A program made the translations under genes and the position numbers. Source: Deltaproteobacteria bacterium (GTDB taxonomy: Bacteria > Desulfobacterota > DSM-4660 > Desulfatiglandales > HGW-15). From it: a DNA stretch of 64,000 bases. The notes under the pieces are model-generated. The model had not been told where the DNA came from, did not search any database, and saw nothing but the letters and a program-made list of their open reading frames with translations. Location: the NCBI GenBank assembly GCA_019310525.1, contig JAFDEE010000001.1:24408-88407 (forward strand), written 5' to 3'. This document shows, piece by piece, positions 27,333 through 36,761 of this stretch; within the stretch, counting starts at the first letter, position 1, and each line of letters begins with the position of its first letter.

Positions 27333-28025
27333 ATGCTCCCCCGGGATCCCCAACCGAGGGATCACTGTATCCGGTGCGGGAAATGCTGTCTTGCCTCCAG
27401 CCCTTCGCTTCACCGGAAGGATCTTGGACTCCTCAGGGACGGCCTCCTTGGAATGCGGGATCTCTTCACCATCAGAAAGGGCGAGGCGGTATTCGACAAT
27501 ATCCACGAAAAGGTCACCATCACCTCCCATGAAATGGTCAAGATCCGGGAGAAGGAAGGGATCAAGGGGGGATGCTGTTTTTACCAGGAGGAAACCCGGA
27601 GCTGCCGCATCTATGATCACAGGCCTCTTCAATGTTCCGTCCTCAAATGCTGGGATACGCGGGAACTGGAGACCCTTTTACGGGAACGGAAAATTACGCG
27701 CGAAATGATCGTAAAGGACGGCACTCTCCTGGCCCTGATAAGAGAGCACGAAAGGCGTTGCGACTACTCCCTGCTTGAAGACCGTGTACGATGTATCGAA
27801 TCCGAAGGGGAAAAGGCGGTCAGGGATGTCCTGGAACTGCTTCGTTTTGACTACCATTTTCGGCTTCTCATCCCGGAAAAACTCCCGGTTCATCCCCTTG
27901 AGATGGACTTTCTCTTCGGCAGGCCGCTTACGGAAACCATCCGGATGTACGGGCTCCAGGTCCAGCGAGAAGAAGATGGGAGTTTTCTTTTAACCACAGT
28001 TTCTCCCGCCCCCTGGGCTATTTGA
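27333..28025 (+). CDS. YkgJ-family cysteine-cluster protein
   Basis: A 230-residue protein with the zinc or Fe-S binding cysteine pattern of the YkgJ/CxxCxxCC family: CIRCGKCC near residue 10, then CCFYQEETRSCRIYDHRPLQCSVLKCW around residues 75-105. The biochemical role of the family is not established. It begins 3 bases after the Na/Pi cotransporter stop, indicating an operon. It is convergent with fhs, whose terminator lies at 28051-28079. Confidence 0.83.
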   Translation: MLPRDPQPRDHCIRCGKCCLASSPSLHRKDLGLLRDGLLGMRDLFTIRKGEAVFDNIHEKVTITSHEMVKIREKEGIKGGCCFYQEETRSCRIYDHRPLQCSVLKCWDTRELETLLRERKITREMIVKDGTLLALIREHERRCDYSLLEDRVRCIESEGEKAVRDVLELLRFDYHFRLLIPEKLPVHPLEMDFLFGRPLTETIRMYGLQVQREEDGSFLLTTVSPAPWAI

Positions 28026-28042
28026 CGGCTCCATGCCCCGCC

Positions 28043-28079
28043 AAAAAAAACCGGCACCCGGCTTCGGGCCGGGTGCCGG
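28043..28079 (-). terminator. Rho-independent terminator of fhs
   Basis: Perfect 12-bp stem CCGGCACCCGGC / GCCGGGTGCCGG with a TTCGG loop. On the minus strand it is followed by eight T (plus-strand A run 28043-28050). It lies 28 bases beyond the fhs stop and about 25 bases after the convergent YkgJ stop. Confidence 0.9.
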
Positions 28080-28106
28080 AAACAGTGAAACCATTCAGCG
28101 TTATTC

Positions 28107-29870
28107 TTAGAACAATCCCTTGACCTTCCCGGTCTTCACATCAACGTCTACCCGCCTGAAGGCCGGATTGGAACTGGTCCCCGGCATCAGGCTGATGGTC
28201 CCGGCGCAGGGGCAGAGGAACTTGGCGCCGGAATAAATAAGCACGTCGCGGATAGGCAAGACCCAACCCTTGGGGACACCCTTTAGGGCGGGGTCGTGGG
28301 AAAGGCTCAAGTGGGTCTTGACCATCATGGTGGCGTAATCATCGTACTTCGGATCACTCTCGAGCATCTTTGCCTTGGCCTCCGCTTCGGGAGTCCATGT
28401 AACGCCCTTTGCCCCGTATACGACCTTAGCGATCTTTTCCACCCTGTCCCGCAGCTTCATCTCCATGGGGTAGAGGAACTTGAACCGGGTCTTCTCTTCA
28501 CAGGCCTCCTTCACCGCCTCTGCGAATTCGATGGCCCCGTCCCCGCCATCCGCCCAGTGGGTGGATACCGCGCAACGGGCCCCGGCCGCCTCCGCAGCCC
28601 TTCTCACGGCGGCTATCTCGGCCTTGGTATCGGTATGGAAGGCATTGATACAGACCACCGGATTGATGCCTGACTTCCGGATGGTGTTGATATGGTGAAC
28701 CATGTTGGGAATACCGGCCTCCACCAGCTTCAAATTTTCCTTTGTATAGGCGGGATCCAGAGGAATTCCGGCCACGACCTTGGGTCCGCCACCGTGCATC
28801 TTGAGGGCGCGGATGGTGGTGGTAAGTACCGAGACATGGGGTTTCAATCCGCTGTAGCGGCACTTGACGTTCCAGAACTTTTCGAAACCGATATCAGCGC
28901 CGAAACCGCTCTCGGTTACGTGGTAATCGAAAAGCTTAAGGCCGATCCGGTCGGCGATGATGGAGGATTGACCCACTGCGATGTTAGCGAAGGGGCCCGC
29001 ATGGACCATGCAGGGCTGATACTCGGCCGTGCACATCAGAGTCGGATTGATGGTGTTTCTCATCCATGCGGTCATGGCGCCGCCAACCTGCAGGTCTTTG
29101 GTCGTAACAGGCTTTCCCGATTTGTCGAAGGCCAGAGTGATTTCATCAAGCCGTTTCCTGAGGTCGGCCAGGTCCGTCACGATGGAAAGGATGGCCATCA
29201 ACTCGGAGGATACAGCGATCCCGAACCTGGACTGCATGGTGAAGCCGTCGTACCTGCCGCCGATCCCGATGATGATGTTCCGGAGTGCCTGAGCGCAGAA
29301 ATCGATAATCCATCCGAATTCCACCCGGGTGGGATCGATATTGAGCCTTTTCATCTTGGTGAGTCTTCTTAACTGTTCATCGTTGTAATTCCGCTCGTGC
29401 TGCATCCTGGCTGTGAGGGCGACCATGGCCAGGTTGTGGGCGTTCATGATATCGTTGATATCGCCCGTAAGGCCCATGGAAAACTCCGTCATGGGGATGA
29501 GCAGTGAGTTTCCACCGCCTGCAGCAGTTCCCTTGATGTTCATGGTAGGTCCACCGGAGGGCTGGCGAAGCGCGCCGCCCACGTTGAGCCCGAGTTTCCC
29601 CAGTCCCTCCATGAGTCCGCAAGAGGTGGTACTCTTTCCCTCCCCCAAGGGGGTCGGAGTGATAGCAGTCACCTCGATATACTTTCCGTCTTTCTTTTTT
29701 TCGAGCCGCTTCATGATCTTCATGAAGTCCAGCTTGAGGAGCCTGCCGTAAGGAATGACTTCATCCTTCTCCAGCCCCAGTTTTTCCCGCCACTCATCCG
29801 GCGTCGGCATATTTTTCTCTGCCGCTTCCGAGATCTGCCAGTCCTTCATCTTTACCGCATTGTAAGCCAT
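28107..29870 (-). CDS. fhs: Formate--tetrahydrofolate ligase
   Basis: Makes 10-formyl-tetrahydrofolate from formate, THF and ATP; the entry step of the methyl branch of the Wood-Ljungdahl pathway and of C1 assimilation. The 587 residues fit the family. The P-loop is TPLGEGKST; other conserved parts are [34 protein letters not shown] segments and the C-terminal [23 protein letters not shown] precedes the ATG at 29870. Its mRNA leader contains paired elements (see 29905-30049). In an anaerobe with AOR this enzyme suggests C1 or acetogenic/reverse acetogenic metabolism, but no other Wood-Ljungdahl gene is in the window. Confidence 0.97.
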   Translation of the reverse strand: MAYNAVKMKDWQISEAAEKNMPTPDEWREKLGLEKDEVIPYGRLLKLDFMKIMKRLEKKKDGKYIEVTAITPTPLGEGKSTTSCGLMEGLGKLGLNVGGALRQPSGGPTMNIKGTAAGGGNSLLIPMTEFSMGLTGDINDIMNAHNLAMVALTARMQHERNYNDEQLRRLTKMKRLNIDPTRVEFGWIIDFCAQALRNIIIGIGGRYDGFTMQSRFGIAVSSELMAILSIVTDLADLRKRLDEITLAFDKSGKPVTTKDLQVGGAMTAWMRNTINPTLMCTAEYQPCMVHAGPFANIAVGQSSIIADRIGLKLFDYHVTESGFGADIGFEKFWNVKCRYSGLKPHVSVLTTTIRALKMHGGGPKVVAGIPLDPAYTKENLKLVEAGIPNMVHHINTIRKSGINPVVCINAFHTDTKAEIAAVRRAAEAAGARCAVSTHWADGGDGAIEFAEAVKEACEEKTRFKFLYPMEMKLRDRVEKIAKVVYGAKGVTWTPEAEAKAKMLESDPKYDDYATMMVKTHLSLSHDPALKGVPKGWVLPIRDVLIYSGAKFLCPCAGTISLMPGTSSNPAFRRVDVDVKTGKVKGLF

Positions 29871-29904
29871 ATTCGTTCCTCCTTAATATGAGTTAATAAT
29901 AGAG

Positions 29905-30049
29905 ATTAAGTCCGCCATGAGAATGGATAGCCCCCTTAGACTTAATTTCACCCCTGGAAAATCTCTTTTCCCGCAATCGGAAAACCTCTTCCGACCTGGG
30001 AAAAAGAATATATGGAAAAAAGAAAGGTGACTCTTTTTGGACACCTTTC
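29905..30049 (-). promoter_or_regulatory. Structured leader upstream of fhs
   Basis: Reading the minus strand, a hairpin GAAAGGTG/CACCTTTC (30022-30049) is followed by six T, like an intrinsic terminator. It is followed 69 bases later by an 8-bp stem ATTAAGTC/GACTTAAT (29905-29946), then the fhs ribosome-binding site. It could be an attenuator or the terminator of an unrecognised upstream transcript. Confidence 0.4.
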
Positions 30050-30405
30050 TTTCATTGCATAGGTCCGATGAAAATGTGCCGCCCAATGATCAAGGACGTC
30101 CAAGGGGATTCCCCTCCAGGGGAGCTGCTGGAACAGGACACCCGGGGTATAAAGAAACAAGCCGGGCCATTTCCACCCCATTCGCAAAAGGCTTTGATTT
30201 CAAGGGGCCGGCAGGTTTCCATGGTAAGAATCCATCTTCCTCGGCAAGGCTAAAACCCCCCTGCCCACCCATGGAACCCCGTTCCGCGTATGAGGCGAAA
30301 ACCCGGGTTGGTCTTCCGTGGAATGGATTGGGGCAGGTCGCACAAGGGATCTCGAAAGCCGATTCCATGACTGACAAATGGGCCGTTTCTGGATGGAAAC
30401 CGACT

Positions 30406-30602
30406 GAGACCTTTATAAAACGCCTAATTTTGCCCGATCTCAGGCCCTGTCTGTGCATTGCACGCAGACAGGCAAGACTCAAATTTCAATCAACGAAATA
30501 CTCGATGTATTCTTCTGGTTGAAATTTTTGTCTTCCCCTCCGGGGCGCAGGCCCTAGGGGCCGGAGGCTTGATCTTGGACAAAATTGAACGTAAAAGATC
30601 TC
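30406..30602. repeat. Palindromic repeat family A, diverged reverse-oriented copy
   Basis: Starts GAGACCTTTATAAAACGC, contains the core CAAATTTCAATCAACGAAATACTCGATGTATTC, and ends CTTGATCTTGGACAAAATTGAACG..GATCTC, the reverse complement of the usual left arm. An extra hairpin (GCCTGTCTGTGCATTGCACGCAGACAGGC) is inserted in one arm. Confidence 0.72.
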
Positions 30603-30708
30603 CGGCTATGAAAGCCTCTGAATCCCTTGCCATTTCAAGGGTTCCGCGCGGCCCTCGGAAACGGCTTCTCCCTTGAGGCGGGGCTATATCTCGGGGATGC
30701 TCTTCTAT

Positions 30709-30746
30709 CAAAAAAACAGAGGTGCGTCAAGTCTATTACGCACCTC
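30709..30746 (-). terminator. Rho-independent terminator of the AOR operon
   Basis: Stem GAGGTGCG/CGCACCTC at 30719-30746, with a run of seven T on the minus strand just beyond (30709-30716 as A). It lies about 105 bases past the ThiS/MoaD stop, the last gene of the minus-strand operon. Confidence 0.75.
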
Positions 30747-30852
30747 CCATTGGTTTCTTGTTCTCTTTTCTTCCGCCTGCGGCCAAGTAGATGCAGGCAG
30801 CGATCGGGCGAGAAGGCCCGGGTGATCAATGGACCGGGAAAAAGGCCTAAGA

Positions 30853-31050
30853 TCAACCGCCCGCCACCATGGGAATCAGACGAACCTCGGAGTCGTCGGG
30901 CACGGGCGTGTTTTCAAAGTTGGGCCTGGTCACCGTCCTTCCGTCGATAATGACCACGGCATAGGGATAGGGGTCATCGAGTTCCCTTAGGAGATCCGCG
31001 ACCGTCATACCTTTTCGCCACGGGATCATCCTGTCCCTGATCCTGATCAC
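30853..31050 (-). CDS. ThiS/MoaD-like ubiquitin-fold sulfur carrier
   Basis: A 65-residue protein ending in Val-Ala-Gly-Gly, the hallmark of ThiS/MoaD sulfur carriers whose C-terminal Gly is thiocarboxylated. Other family features are TVADLLRELD, YAVVIIDGRTV, and PDDSEVRLIPMVAGG at the end. Its ATG overlaps the AOR stop (ATGA), so it is translationally coupled. Small MoaD-like genes commonly accompany aldehyde:ferredoxin oxidoreductases, and supply of sulfur for the tungstopterin cofactor is the likely role. No dedicated activating enzyme is adjacent. Confidence 0.88.
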   Translation of the reverse strand: MIRIRDRMIPWRKGMTVADLLRELDDPYPYAVVIIDGRTVTRPNFENTPVPDDSEVRLIPMVAGG

Positions 31051-33188
31051 TCTTCAACTCCCGACGCCTTCAGCAGTTCCAAGACTTCAGGGAAATCAAT
31101 TCCCAGGCGCTTGACGGTTTGGACCGTGGGGATACCGTCCTTGGTCCAGCCCCTGCGCTTATATACGGCATCCTTGAGTTTCTCGTACCTCTCCTCCCGG
31201 AACCTGCGCAACAAAGCGACCTTTTCAGCCGTGCTTTTTCCCGCTATATCCACTCCGTGATTTTCTTTGAGCTGCTCATCGTAACGCTGGGCCCTGGATT
31301 CATATTCCTCCACGGTCACGGGTCCCATCGCCCGGTAAGGGATATCATCATGCTCCCTGCGGCCGAACCCCATTTTAAGGTTGAAGATACGCTGGAAATT
31401 GTAAACCGCCTCACTCATGGAGATAAGGTCCCCCGGGGTCACCCGGCGGCCCGTGACCGCAGAGAAATACTCTGCGTACCATTCCACGTGTTTCATGACC
31501 TTCGCAGGCTCCGGTGTTTCCTTGTTGTCTTCCGGCACTATATCGTTCCAGGGAAGTTTGCACAGTCCGCACAGTCCGAACCATGTTCGGAAACACGGGA
31601 ACCAGTGAAGGGCTTCGGCCTTTTGCTCGAAGGTGGGCATAAAATTGTGCACCATGTCCAGGAAGATCAACCATGCCTCGTCATGCTGGGGACCTTTCAG
31701 TGCCAGGCCATACCCCCCCTGTTGGGCGAGGGATTCCTTGGTCATGTACTCGGAGAATTCGAGTCCCTTGGCCTCCATCCCGATATCCTGGAGAAATGCC
31801 GCATCAGCACCGAATTCTTCGGCGAACACGCTTTTCATTTTTCGGATTCCCTGTCCCACCAGCTTTCCGAAACCCTCACCACGAGCCATTTGATGAATCA
31901 CCATGAGGGCGCTCTCCCGGTTCCCAAAGGAAAGGTCCATGCCCCCTGTGTGCTTTTTATTGATCAACCCCCGCTCGAAGCATTCCATGGCGAATGCCAG
32001 GGAAGTCCCAACCGAGATGGTATCCAGCCCATAGGCATCGCAGTAAAAATTGATCTCGAGAATCGTATAGGGATCGAAGATCCCGATATTCGACCCGCAA
32101 CCGGCGATGGTTTCGTATTCCGGTCCGTCCACGAATACCCTGGTTCCCTTGAACGCCCCTGTCAAAGGGACAAAATCCTTCACCCCGTGGGCACAGGCCA
32201 CTGTGCATCCCATCCAACAACCGTCGAAGCCCGGGTCAAAGATGTTCCGATACACATCCTTGCCTATATTGTTGGCCCCGGGATGCCGACCGTACTGGAA
32301 ATTATGTGTTGGGAGGAGATCGAAGTCGTTCATGATGGGAACGAGATGGGTCGTACCGATACTTGCCATCTCATTCTGCTTCGGGTCGAGTTCCCTGATC
32401 TCGCGGGAATACCTTTTTCCGCCCCGGACAAGGGTCTCTTTGTCGGCCGGCCCGTTCACGTCCACCGAGACCTCCTCCCATCGAGCCACGATGGCCTTGA
32501 GGCCCTTGTCCGCGAAGACGGTGCCGAGCCCTCCACGCCCCGCTTGTTTGTACCTGACCCTCTTCCGCTTCGGGTCATACCAGGAAAAATTGAGGCATCC
32601 GATCAGGGTGTGTTTCGCCCCGGGTCCCGTTGAAACCACGGAGACACTTCTCGGTTTTCCTTGAGCAAAGTATTCTGTCAGGGTGGAGGAAATCTCGTAT
32701 GCATTGTCTGCCAACCCTGAGACTTCAAGGATCCGGATTTTCTGTTCCACCCCATCGATATAGACCACCACTTCCCGGGATGATTTTCCCTGCACTTCCA
32801 TCGCATCAAACCCCGAGAACTTCAAGTAGGGCCCAAAGTATCCTCCCACGTTGGAATCCATCACCGACCCCGTCGTTGGAGACAGAGCAGTCACAATGCT
32901 TTTGCCCGAACCGGGATAGACAGGGGTGCCACCCAGGGGACCGCTGGCGATACACAGGGCATTCTCGGGATCGTTCCATTTCGTTGTGCCCTTGACGGCA
33001 TTCCACAACAACCACAAATCAAAACCCTTTCCGCCGATGAAAACTCTTTTCATGGTGTCGGACACCGGTTTTATCGAAATTTCGGCATCTGTCAGGTTCA
33101 CGTGAAGGGTCTGATTGGCATAACCCCGTTCAATGGTAGGTCTCTTGTACCCAAAGGACTTGATCTCTTTTACCTGGAATCCCGACAT
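31047..33188 (-). CDS. Tungsten-type aldehyde:ferredoxin oxidoreductase family protein
   Basis: AOR family, 713 residues from the ATG at 33188, chosen because AGGGGGGTG lies just before it (an in-frame ATG 27 bases upstream lacks this). The N-terminal domain contains GGKGFDLWLLW, SGPLGGTPVYPGSGK and AGRGGLGTVFADKGLKAIV, which bind the bis-pterin. Fe-S cluster cysteines appear as Cys324, Cys328, Cys332 (a Cx3Cx3C spacing rather than the classical Cx2Cx3C) with Cys540/Cys543 later. It likely oxidises an aldehyde to a carboxylate with ferredoxin, or the reverse. Its operon adds two flavoproteins and a ThiS-like carrier. Which AOR subfamily (AOR, FOR, WOR or other) is not settled. Confidence 0.9.
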   Translation of the reverse strand: MSGFQVKEIKSFGYKRPTIERGYANQTLHVNLTDAEISIKPVSDTMKRVFIGGKGFDLWLLWNAVKGTTKWNDPENALCIASGPLGGTPVYPGSGKSIVTALSPTTGSVMDSNVGGYFGPYLKFSGFDAMEVQGKSSREVVVYIDGVEQKIRILEVSGLADNAYEISSTLTEYFAQGKPRSVSVVSTGPGAKHTLIGCLNFSWYDPKRKRVRYKQAGRGGLGTVFADKGLKAIVARWEEVSVDVNGPADKETLVRGGKRYSREIRELDPKQNEMASIGTTHLVPIMNDFDLLPTHNFQYGRHPGANNIGKDVYRNIFDPGFDGCWMGCTVACAHGVKDFVPLTGAFKGTRVFVDGPEYETIAGCGSNIGIFDPYTILEINFYCDAYGLDTISVGTSLAFAMECFERGLINKKHTGGMDLSFGNRESALMVIHQMARGEGFGKLVGQGIRKMKSVFAEEFGADAAFLQDIGMEAKGLEFSEYMTKESLAQQGGYGLALKGPQHDEAWLIFLDMVHNFMPTFEQKAEALHWFPCFRTWFGLCGLCKLPWNDIVPEDNKETPEPAKVMKHVEWYAEYFSAVTGRRVTPGDLISMSEAVYNFQRIFNLKMGFGRREHDDIPYRAMGPVTVEEYESRAQRYDEQLKENHGVDIAGKSTAEKVALLRRFREERYEKLKDAVYKRRGWTKDGIPTVQTVKRLGIDFPEVLELLKASGVEE

Positions 33189-33278
33189 GTTCACCCCCCT
33201 GTTAACCTTGATCATCTTTATTTTTCTCTATTGCCGGACCGAGAACCCCTTACTGGGGTTCTCCCCGACTTCCTTCCC

Positions 33279-34430
33279 CTACTTTAGGGCCTCAGCGCCT
33301 TTGAATTCCCTGTAGGGGTCGAACCCCTCCAGAATGATGCGATCCTTATCGTTCGTACTCCCTGTGATCATTCTGGCAAGGACCTCCCCCAGCCCCGGCC
33401 CCAACATAAAGCCCTGGCCGCACATCCCCGTGGCATGAAGCAGCCCTTCAACCTCCCGGTTCCATCCCACCAGGGGAGATCCGTCCGGAGACATGGGGTA
33501 GAGTCCTCTCCAGACCCGCCGCACCCTCAGGTTCTTGAGCCTCGGGAGGAGTTTCACCATCCGGGCGCTCACCTGGGGGAGGAAGGTGGAGGTCTCCCGT
33601 TTGTCGGTCCCCACGATGGGAGGATCCGGGGTGATGCAGAAGATCACCTGGCCCCGGCTGTTTTGGTAGAAGTAGTAGTTCTTGGTGCCGGGGGCGGGCC
33701 TGAGGTCCACGACCATGCACCTGAAGAAAGGCTCAACAGGCTCAGTAATAGCCCCCTCATGGGAATCGGGAACCACAGGCATGTCCACGCCCACCGTGCG
33801 GCAGAGATCCCTGGAATAGGGTCCCGCGGCATCCAGCACGACCGGCGCCCTGTAGGTCGCCTTTTCCGTGGCCACGCCTACAACTTTCCCCTTCTCGGCC
33901 AAGATCTCCCGAACCTTTTCTTTAAAGACGAAGCGGACGCCCAGGGCAAGGGCCCTGCGGTAAAAAGCGTTCAATGCAAGGAGGGGTGAAACCGATCCGT
34001 CCTCAGGAGAATAGGTCCCGCCCCTGAGCCCCTCCGTGACGATTCCGGGTACGATTTCACGGATCCGGTCCGGTCCCACCCAGTCGATATGGAGCCCGTA
34101 CTGCTTTTGGATGGGGAGAATCCCTTTCAGGAGGTCTTCCTCCTTTTGCCGGTAAACCGGAAAGGTGTATCCGCCTTGGAGCCACTCGATGAAATCCCCG
34201 TACCGATCTTCCCAGGTAGAGAAGATCTCCAGAGACCTCAGACAGGTCAGAATCTTGGCTGGATCCGAATGGGTCGCCCGGGCTCCCCCGATGGCATGTT
34301 TGTTTTCTCCTTGCCCCGGTGAAGGGTGCTTGTCCAGGACCAGGGTCTTCACACCCATCTCCCCCAGGGCCATGGAAGCGGGTACGCCGATAGACCCGGC
34401 TCCCACGATAATCACGTCCCAGTTACTCAT
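33279..34430 (-). CDS. DAO-family FAD-dependent oxidoreductase (sarcosine/glycine/amino-acid oxidase-like)
   Basis: A 383-residue flavoprotein. The N-terminal FAD-binding motif is VIIVGAGSIGVPASMALGEMG, followed by LVLDKHPSPGQGENKHAIGGAR, as in sarcosine oxidase beta and HcnC. The C-terminus has GLYPMSPDGSPLVGWNREVEGLLHATGMCGQGFMLGPGLGEVLARMI, the conserved FAD-closing region of DAO enzymes. It overlaps the upstream multi-cofactor gene by 8 bases and is 90 bases from AOR. With that partner it resembles the HcnABC, opine oxidase and dye-linked proline dehydrogenase complexes. The likely reaction is oxidation of an amine or amino acid to an imine; the substrate is unknown. Confidence 0.87.
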   Translation of the reverse strand: MSNWDVIIVGAGSIGVPASMALGEMGVKTLVLDKHPSPGQGENKHAIGGARATHSDPAKILTCLRSLEIFSTWEDRYGDFIEWLQGGYTFPVYRQKEEDLLKGILPIQKQYGLHIDWVGPDRIREIVPGIVTEGLRGGTYSPEDGSVSPLLALNAFYRRALALGVRFVFKEKVREILAEKGKVVGVATEKATYRAPVVLDAAGPYSRDLCRTVGVDMPVVPDSHEGAITEPVEPFFRCMVVDLRPAPGTKNYYFYQNSRGQVIFCITPDPPIVGTDKRETSTFLPQVSARMVKLLPRLKNLRVRRVWRGLYPMSPDGSPLVGWNREVEGLLHATGMCGQGFMLGPGLGEVLARMITGSTNDKDRIILEGFDPYREFKGAEALK

Positions 34431-36510
34431 GGTCGTCCACCTCCCTTACACCAGCCAGCAGCCCCATGGGGACCTCCGTGAAAAGGGGCCGATCGATCCT
34501 GTCCGTCACCTCGGTAAGATCGATTCCTTCTTCCTGGAATATGCGCCAGATCATGGGCCTGCACGTCTTGGATCCACAGGCGCCCATCCCCGCCCGGGTC
34601 AGGGCCTTCAACTGGTTCATGTCCCTGACGCCCTCCCGGATGGCGGCCCGGATCTCTCCCGCGGTGACCCGCTCGCAGCGGCACACCACCGCTTCGTCAG
34701 GCGGAGATTCCTTCTCGTAGATATCAGAAGGTTCAATCTGTTTCTCCAGGACCTGGATCCCCGCCGCCTGCTTGGCGGTCTTCCGGTCCATGCTGACCTG
34801 TACCAGGAGGGTCCCGGGATACTTCTTCATGGATCGGACCTTCACCACCGAGTAATGCCCCAGGAGCGCCCCATCTTCATCCATAACAGGAACCTGACTC
34901 CCTTCCTCCACCCGTTCCCTCCAAACCTCGTAAGGAAGGGTCACGATGGGGTTTTCCGGATCCTCCCGGTAGTCTACCAAGGTCACGGCAAGCCCGGGAC
35001 AGACGGCCACGCAGTTCAGGCAGCCCTTGCAAAGGGACAGGTCCTCCATATAGGGGAGTCCTGTGAGCCTGTCCCCTTCGGTCCGGATGGCTCCCTGGGG
35101 GCAGACCGAGGTGCAGGGATTGCAAGGAACTTCTTCGTAGCAGTGAAAAACGGGGAATACTCCTTCTTCTCTGTCGGTCTGTTCCCGATGGTGGACGGGG
35201 CCTGGCTTGGATTTCAGGATTGCGGCCTTCTCGTCCCATTCCTCTGGGATCTCACCTTTGTAAAGGCCAAGGGACCTGGCGATCCTGAGCCCCTCGATCT
35301 TTCCCGCGAACATGGCCGCCGAGGCCTCAGCGATTTCCCGGGCGTCTCCCGCGCTGTAAACATCCATTCCCCATTCCTTGGCCTTCAAGTAGAATTCGTC
35401 CACCTCGGCCAATCCCACCGCGATAAGAACCGTGTCAACCTCGAAGGTCTTGTAAGTGCCCGGTATAACGTTCCAGCTTCCGTCCAGTTCCCCGATTGTC
35501 ACAGAGCTTACCCGCTCCCTCCCCCGGGCCGACACCACTGTATGGCTCGTATAGATGGGCACACCGAGTCTTCGGAGCTTATCGGCATGCACCTTGTACC
35601 CACCGACCTTTGGGAGGGCCTCGATGAGGGCCGCCACATGGATCCCTGCCTGGATGGCATGGTAGCCGGCGATCAGGCCCACGTTCCCTCCCCCTACGAT
35701 CAGGACCCTGTCTGAGGATCTCACCAGGTCCCGGTTCACCAAGGTCTGGAAAGCCCCTGCCCCGTATACTCCCGGCAGGGTGTTGCCCGGAAAGGAGAGC
35801 ATTTTTTCGCGGGCTCCGGTTGCCACGAGCAGTTTTTCCGGGCGGATTCTCCGGTACAGGTTCCTCCTTACGACCCCCACGATCCCATCGGAGAAAACGC
35901 CTACGGCCGTAGTGTTCAACCAGCACTCCACGCTCTCCAACTCCCGGATCTTCGCCTCCATTATCCGTCCGATCTCGAATCCCCGTGTCCCAGCGTGGGA
36001 GTCTTCTACGGAACCGAAAAACTTGTGGGTCTGGAGGACCAGCTTGCCTCCGAGGGTCGACTTATCGTCTACGATGAGGGTATCCACCCCGAGTTTCCCC
36101 AGTTCGATGGCCGCTGACATCCCGGCGGGACCCCCGCCGATAATCAGCACCTCCACCTCTCTTACGGGTGCCTCCTTGATCGGGGGAACGGCATCTTCCT
36201 CCGGCAGCCTGGGGAGCCCTTCCACGCTCTCCACCCTCATCCCCTCCCGAAGAGGAGTCATGCAGGATTTGACCGGCCGCCCATCAGCCACCACAAGGCA
36301 CTGGGAACACTGGCCGTTGGCGCAAAAAATCCCCTGGGGACTCTGGTCCTTGTAATGGTGGCCGAAGACATGTATCCCGTTGGCCATGAGGGCCGAGGAA
36401 AGCATCTCGCCCTCGTATCCATGGAGCTCTTCCCCGTTCCAGGAAAAAACCACTTCCCGCTTCCGGGGGACATCAAGGATTGGGTGTTTCGTAATCCTCC
36501 TCGTTTCCAT
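34423..36510 (-). CDS. Multi-cofactor oxidoreductase: [2Fe-2S], FAD/NAD(P) pyridine-nucleotide-disulfide fold, 2x[4Fe-4S], BFD-like [2Fe-2S]
   Basis: A 695-residue fusion of parts that are separate in HcnA/HcnB-type complexes. Residues about 15-95 are a Fer2_4 domain with Cys63, Cys68, Cys71, Cys83. From about 115 a two-dinucleotide-fold reductase begins (VLIIGGGPAGMSAAIELGKLG and VLIVGGGNVGLIAGYHA). Around 480-530 two 4Fe-4S motifs appear (CNPCTSVCPQGA and CKGCLNCVAVCP). The C-terminus is a BFD-like domain (VVCRCERVTAGEI...ACGSKTCRPM). This is the alpha-subunit architecture of sarcosine/opine-oxidase-like dehydrogenases with an added ferredoxin module. It probably carries electrons from the DAO-type subunit to an anaerobic acceptor such as ferredoxin. 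It is the first gene of the operon. Confidence 0.87.
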   Translation of the reverse strand: METRRITKHPILDVPRKREVVFSWNGEELHGYEGEMLSSALMANGIHVFGHHYKDQSPQGIFCANGQCSQCLVVADGRPVKSCMTPLREGMRVESVEGLPRLPEEDAVPPIKEAPVREVEVLIIGGGPAGMSAAIELGKLGVDTLIVDDKSTLGGKLVLQTHKFFGSVEDSHAGTRGFEIGRIMEAKIRELESVECWLNTTAVGVFSDGIVGVVRRNLYRRIRPEKLLVATGAREKMLSFPGNTLPGVYGAGAFQTLVNRDLVRSSDRVLIVGGGNVGLIAGYHAIQAGIHVAALIEALPKVGGYKVHADKLRRLGVPIYTSHTVVSARGRERVSSVTIGELDGSWNVIPGTYKTFEVDTVLIAVGLAEVDEFYLKAKEWGMDVYSAGDAREIAEASAAMFAGKIEGLRIARSLGLYKGEIPEEWDEKAAILKSKPGPVHHREQTDREEGVFPVFHCYEEVPCNPCTSVCPQGAIRTEGDRLTGLPYMEDLSLCKGCLNCVAVCPGLAVTLVDYREDPENPIVTLPYEVWRERVEEGSQVPVMDEDGALLGHYSVVKVRSMKKYPGTLLVQVSMDRKTAKQAAGIQVLEKQIEPSDIYEKESPPDEAVVCRCERVTAGEIRAAIREGVRDMNQLKALTRAGMGACGSKTCRPMIWRIFQEEGIDLTEVTDRIDRPLFTEVPMGLLAGVREVDDHE

Positions 36511-36631
36511 ACTTGATCATCCTTCTTCATCCATTGGGGTGAGATGGGCACTGCTTCCAAGCATCCCTGTTTCTCCTCTCATCCATCGCACTTTCCTCAA
36601 GGGAGTCTGTCCCCTTCGAGATGGTCTAACC

Positions 36632-36658
36632 GTTATAAAACTCGGGGAAAAATGTAAA
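36632..36658 (-). promoter_or_regulatory. Possible promoter of the AOR operon
   Basis: On the minus strand TTTACA (36658-36653) and TATAAC (36637-36632) are separated by 15 bases, about 120 bases upstream of the first gene. The spacer is shorter than ideal. Confidence 0.3.
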
Positions 36659-36761
36659 GCACTTTCTGGGGCCTTTGTTAAACGGATCTCAAGTTTGGTG
36701 AAGACATGCCTGCTGGGGCGGGTGCAAGGGACGCAGGACTTTCAGGAATGAGCCGAACAGC

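Larger units (their letters stand above)
29871..30852. other. 982-bp intergenic region without convincing gene
   Basis: Lies between fhs and the ThiS/MoaD gene, both on the minus strand. It holds the fhs leader structures (29905-30049), a reverse-oriented family A repeat (30406-30602) and the AOR-operon terminator (30709-30746). Open frames of up to about 160 codons here overlap on both strands, have no recognisable family and no good ribosome-binding site. Confidence 0.5.

Noticed and set aside
30090..30482. 130-codon open frame on the minus strand
   Set aside because: Gene-sized but without recognisable domains or a ribosome-binding site, overlapped by another open frame on the plus strand, and partly inside a repeat.
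31119..32633. 504-codon open frame opposite AOR
   Set aside because: Antisense shadow of AOR caused by codon bias; no conserved motif.
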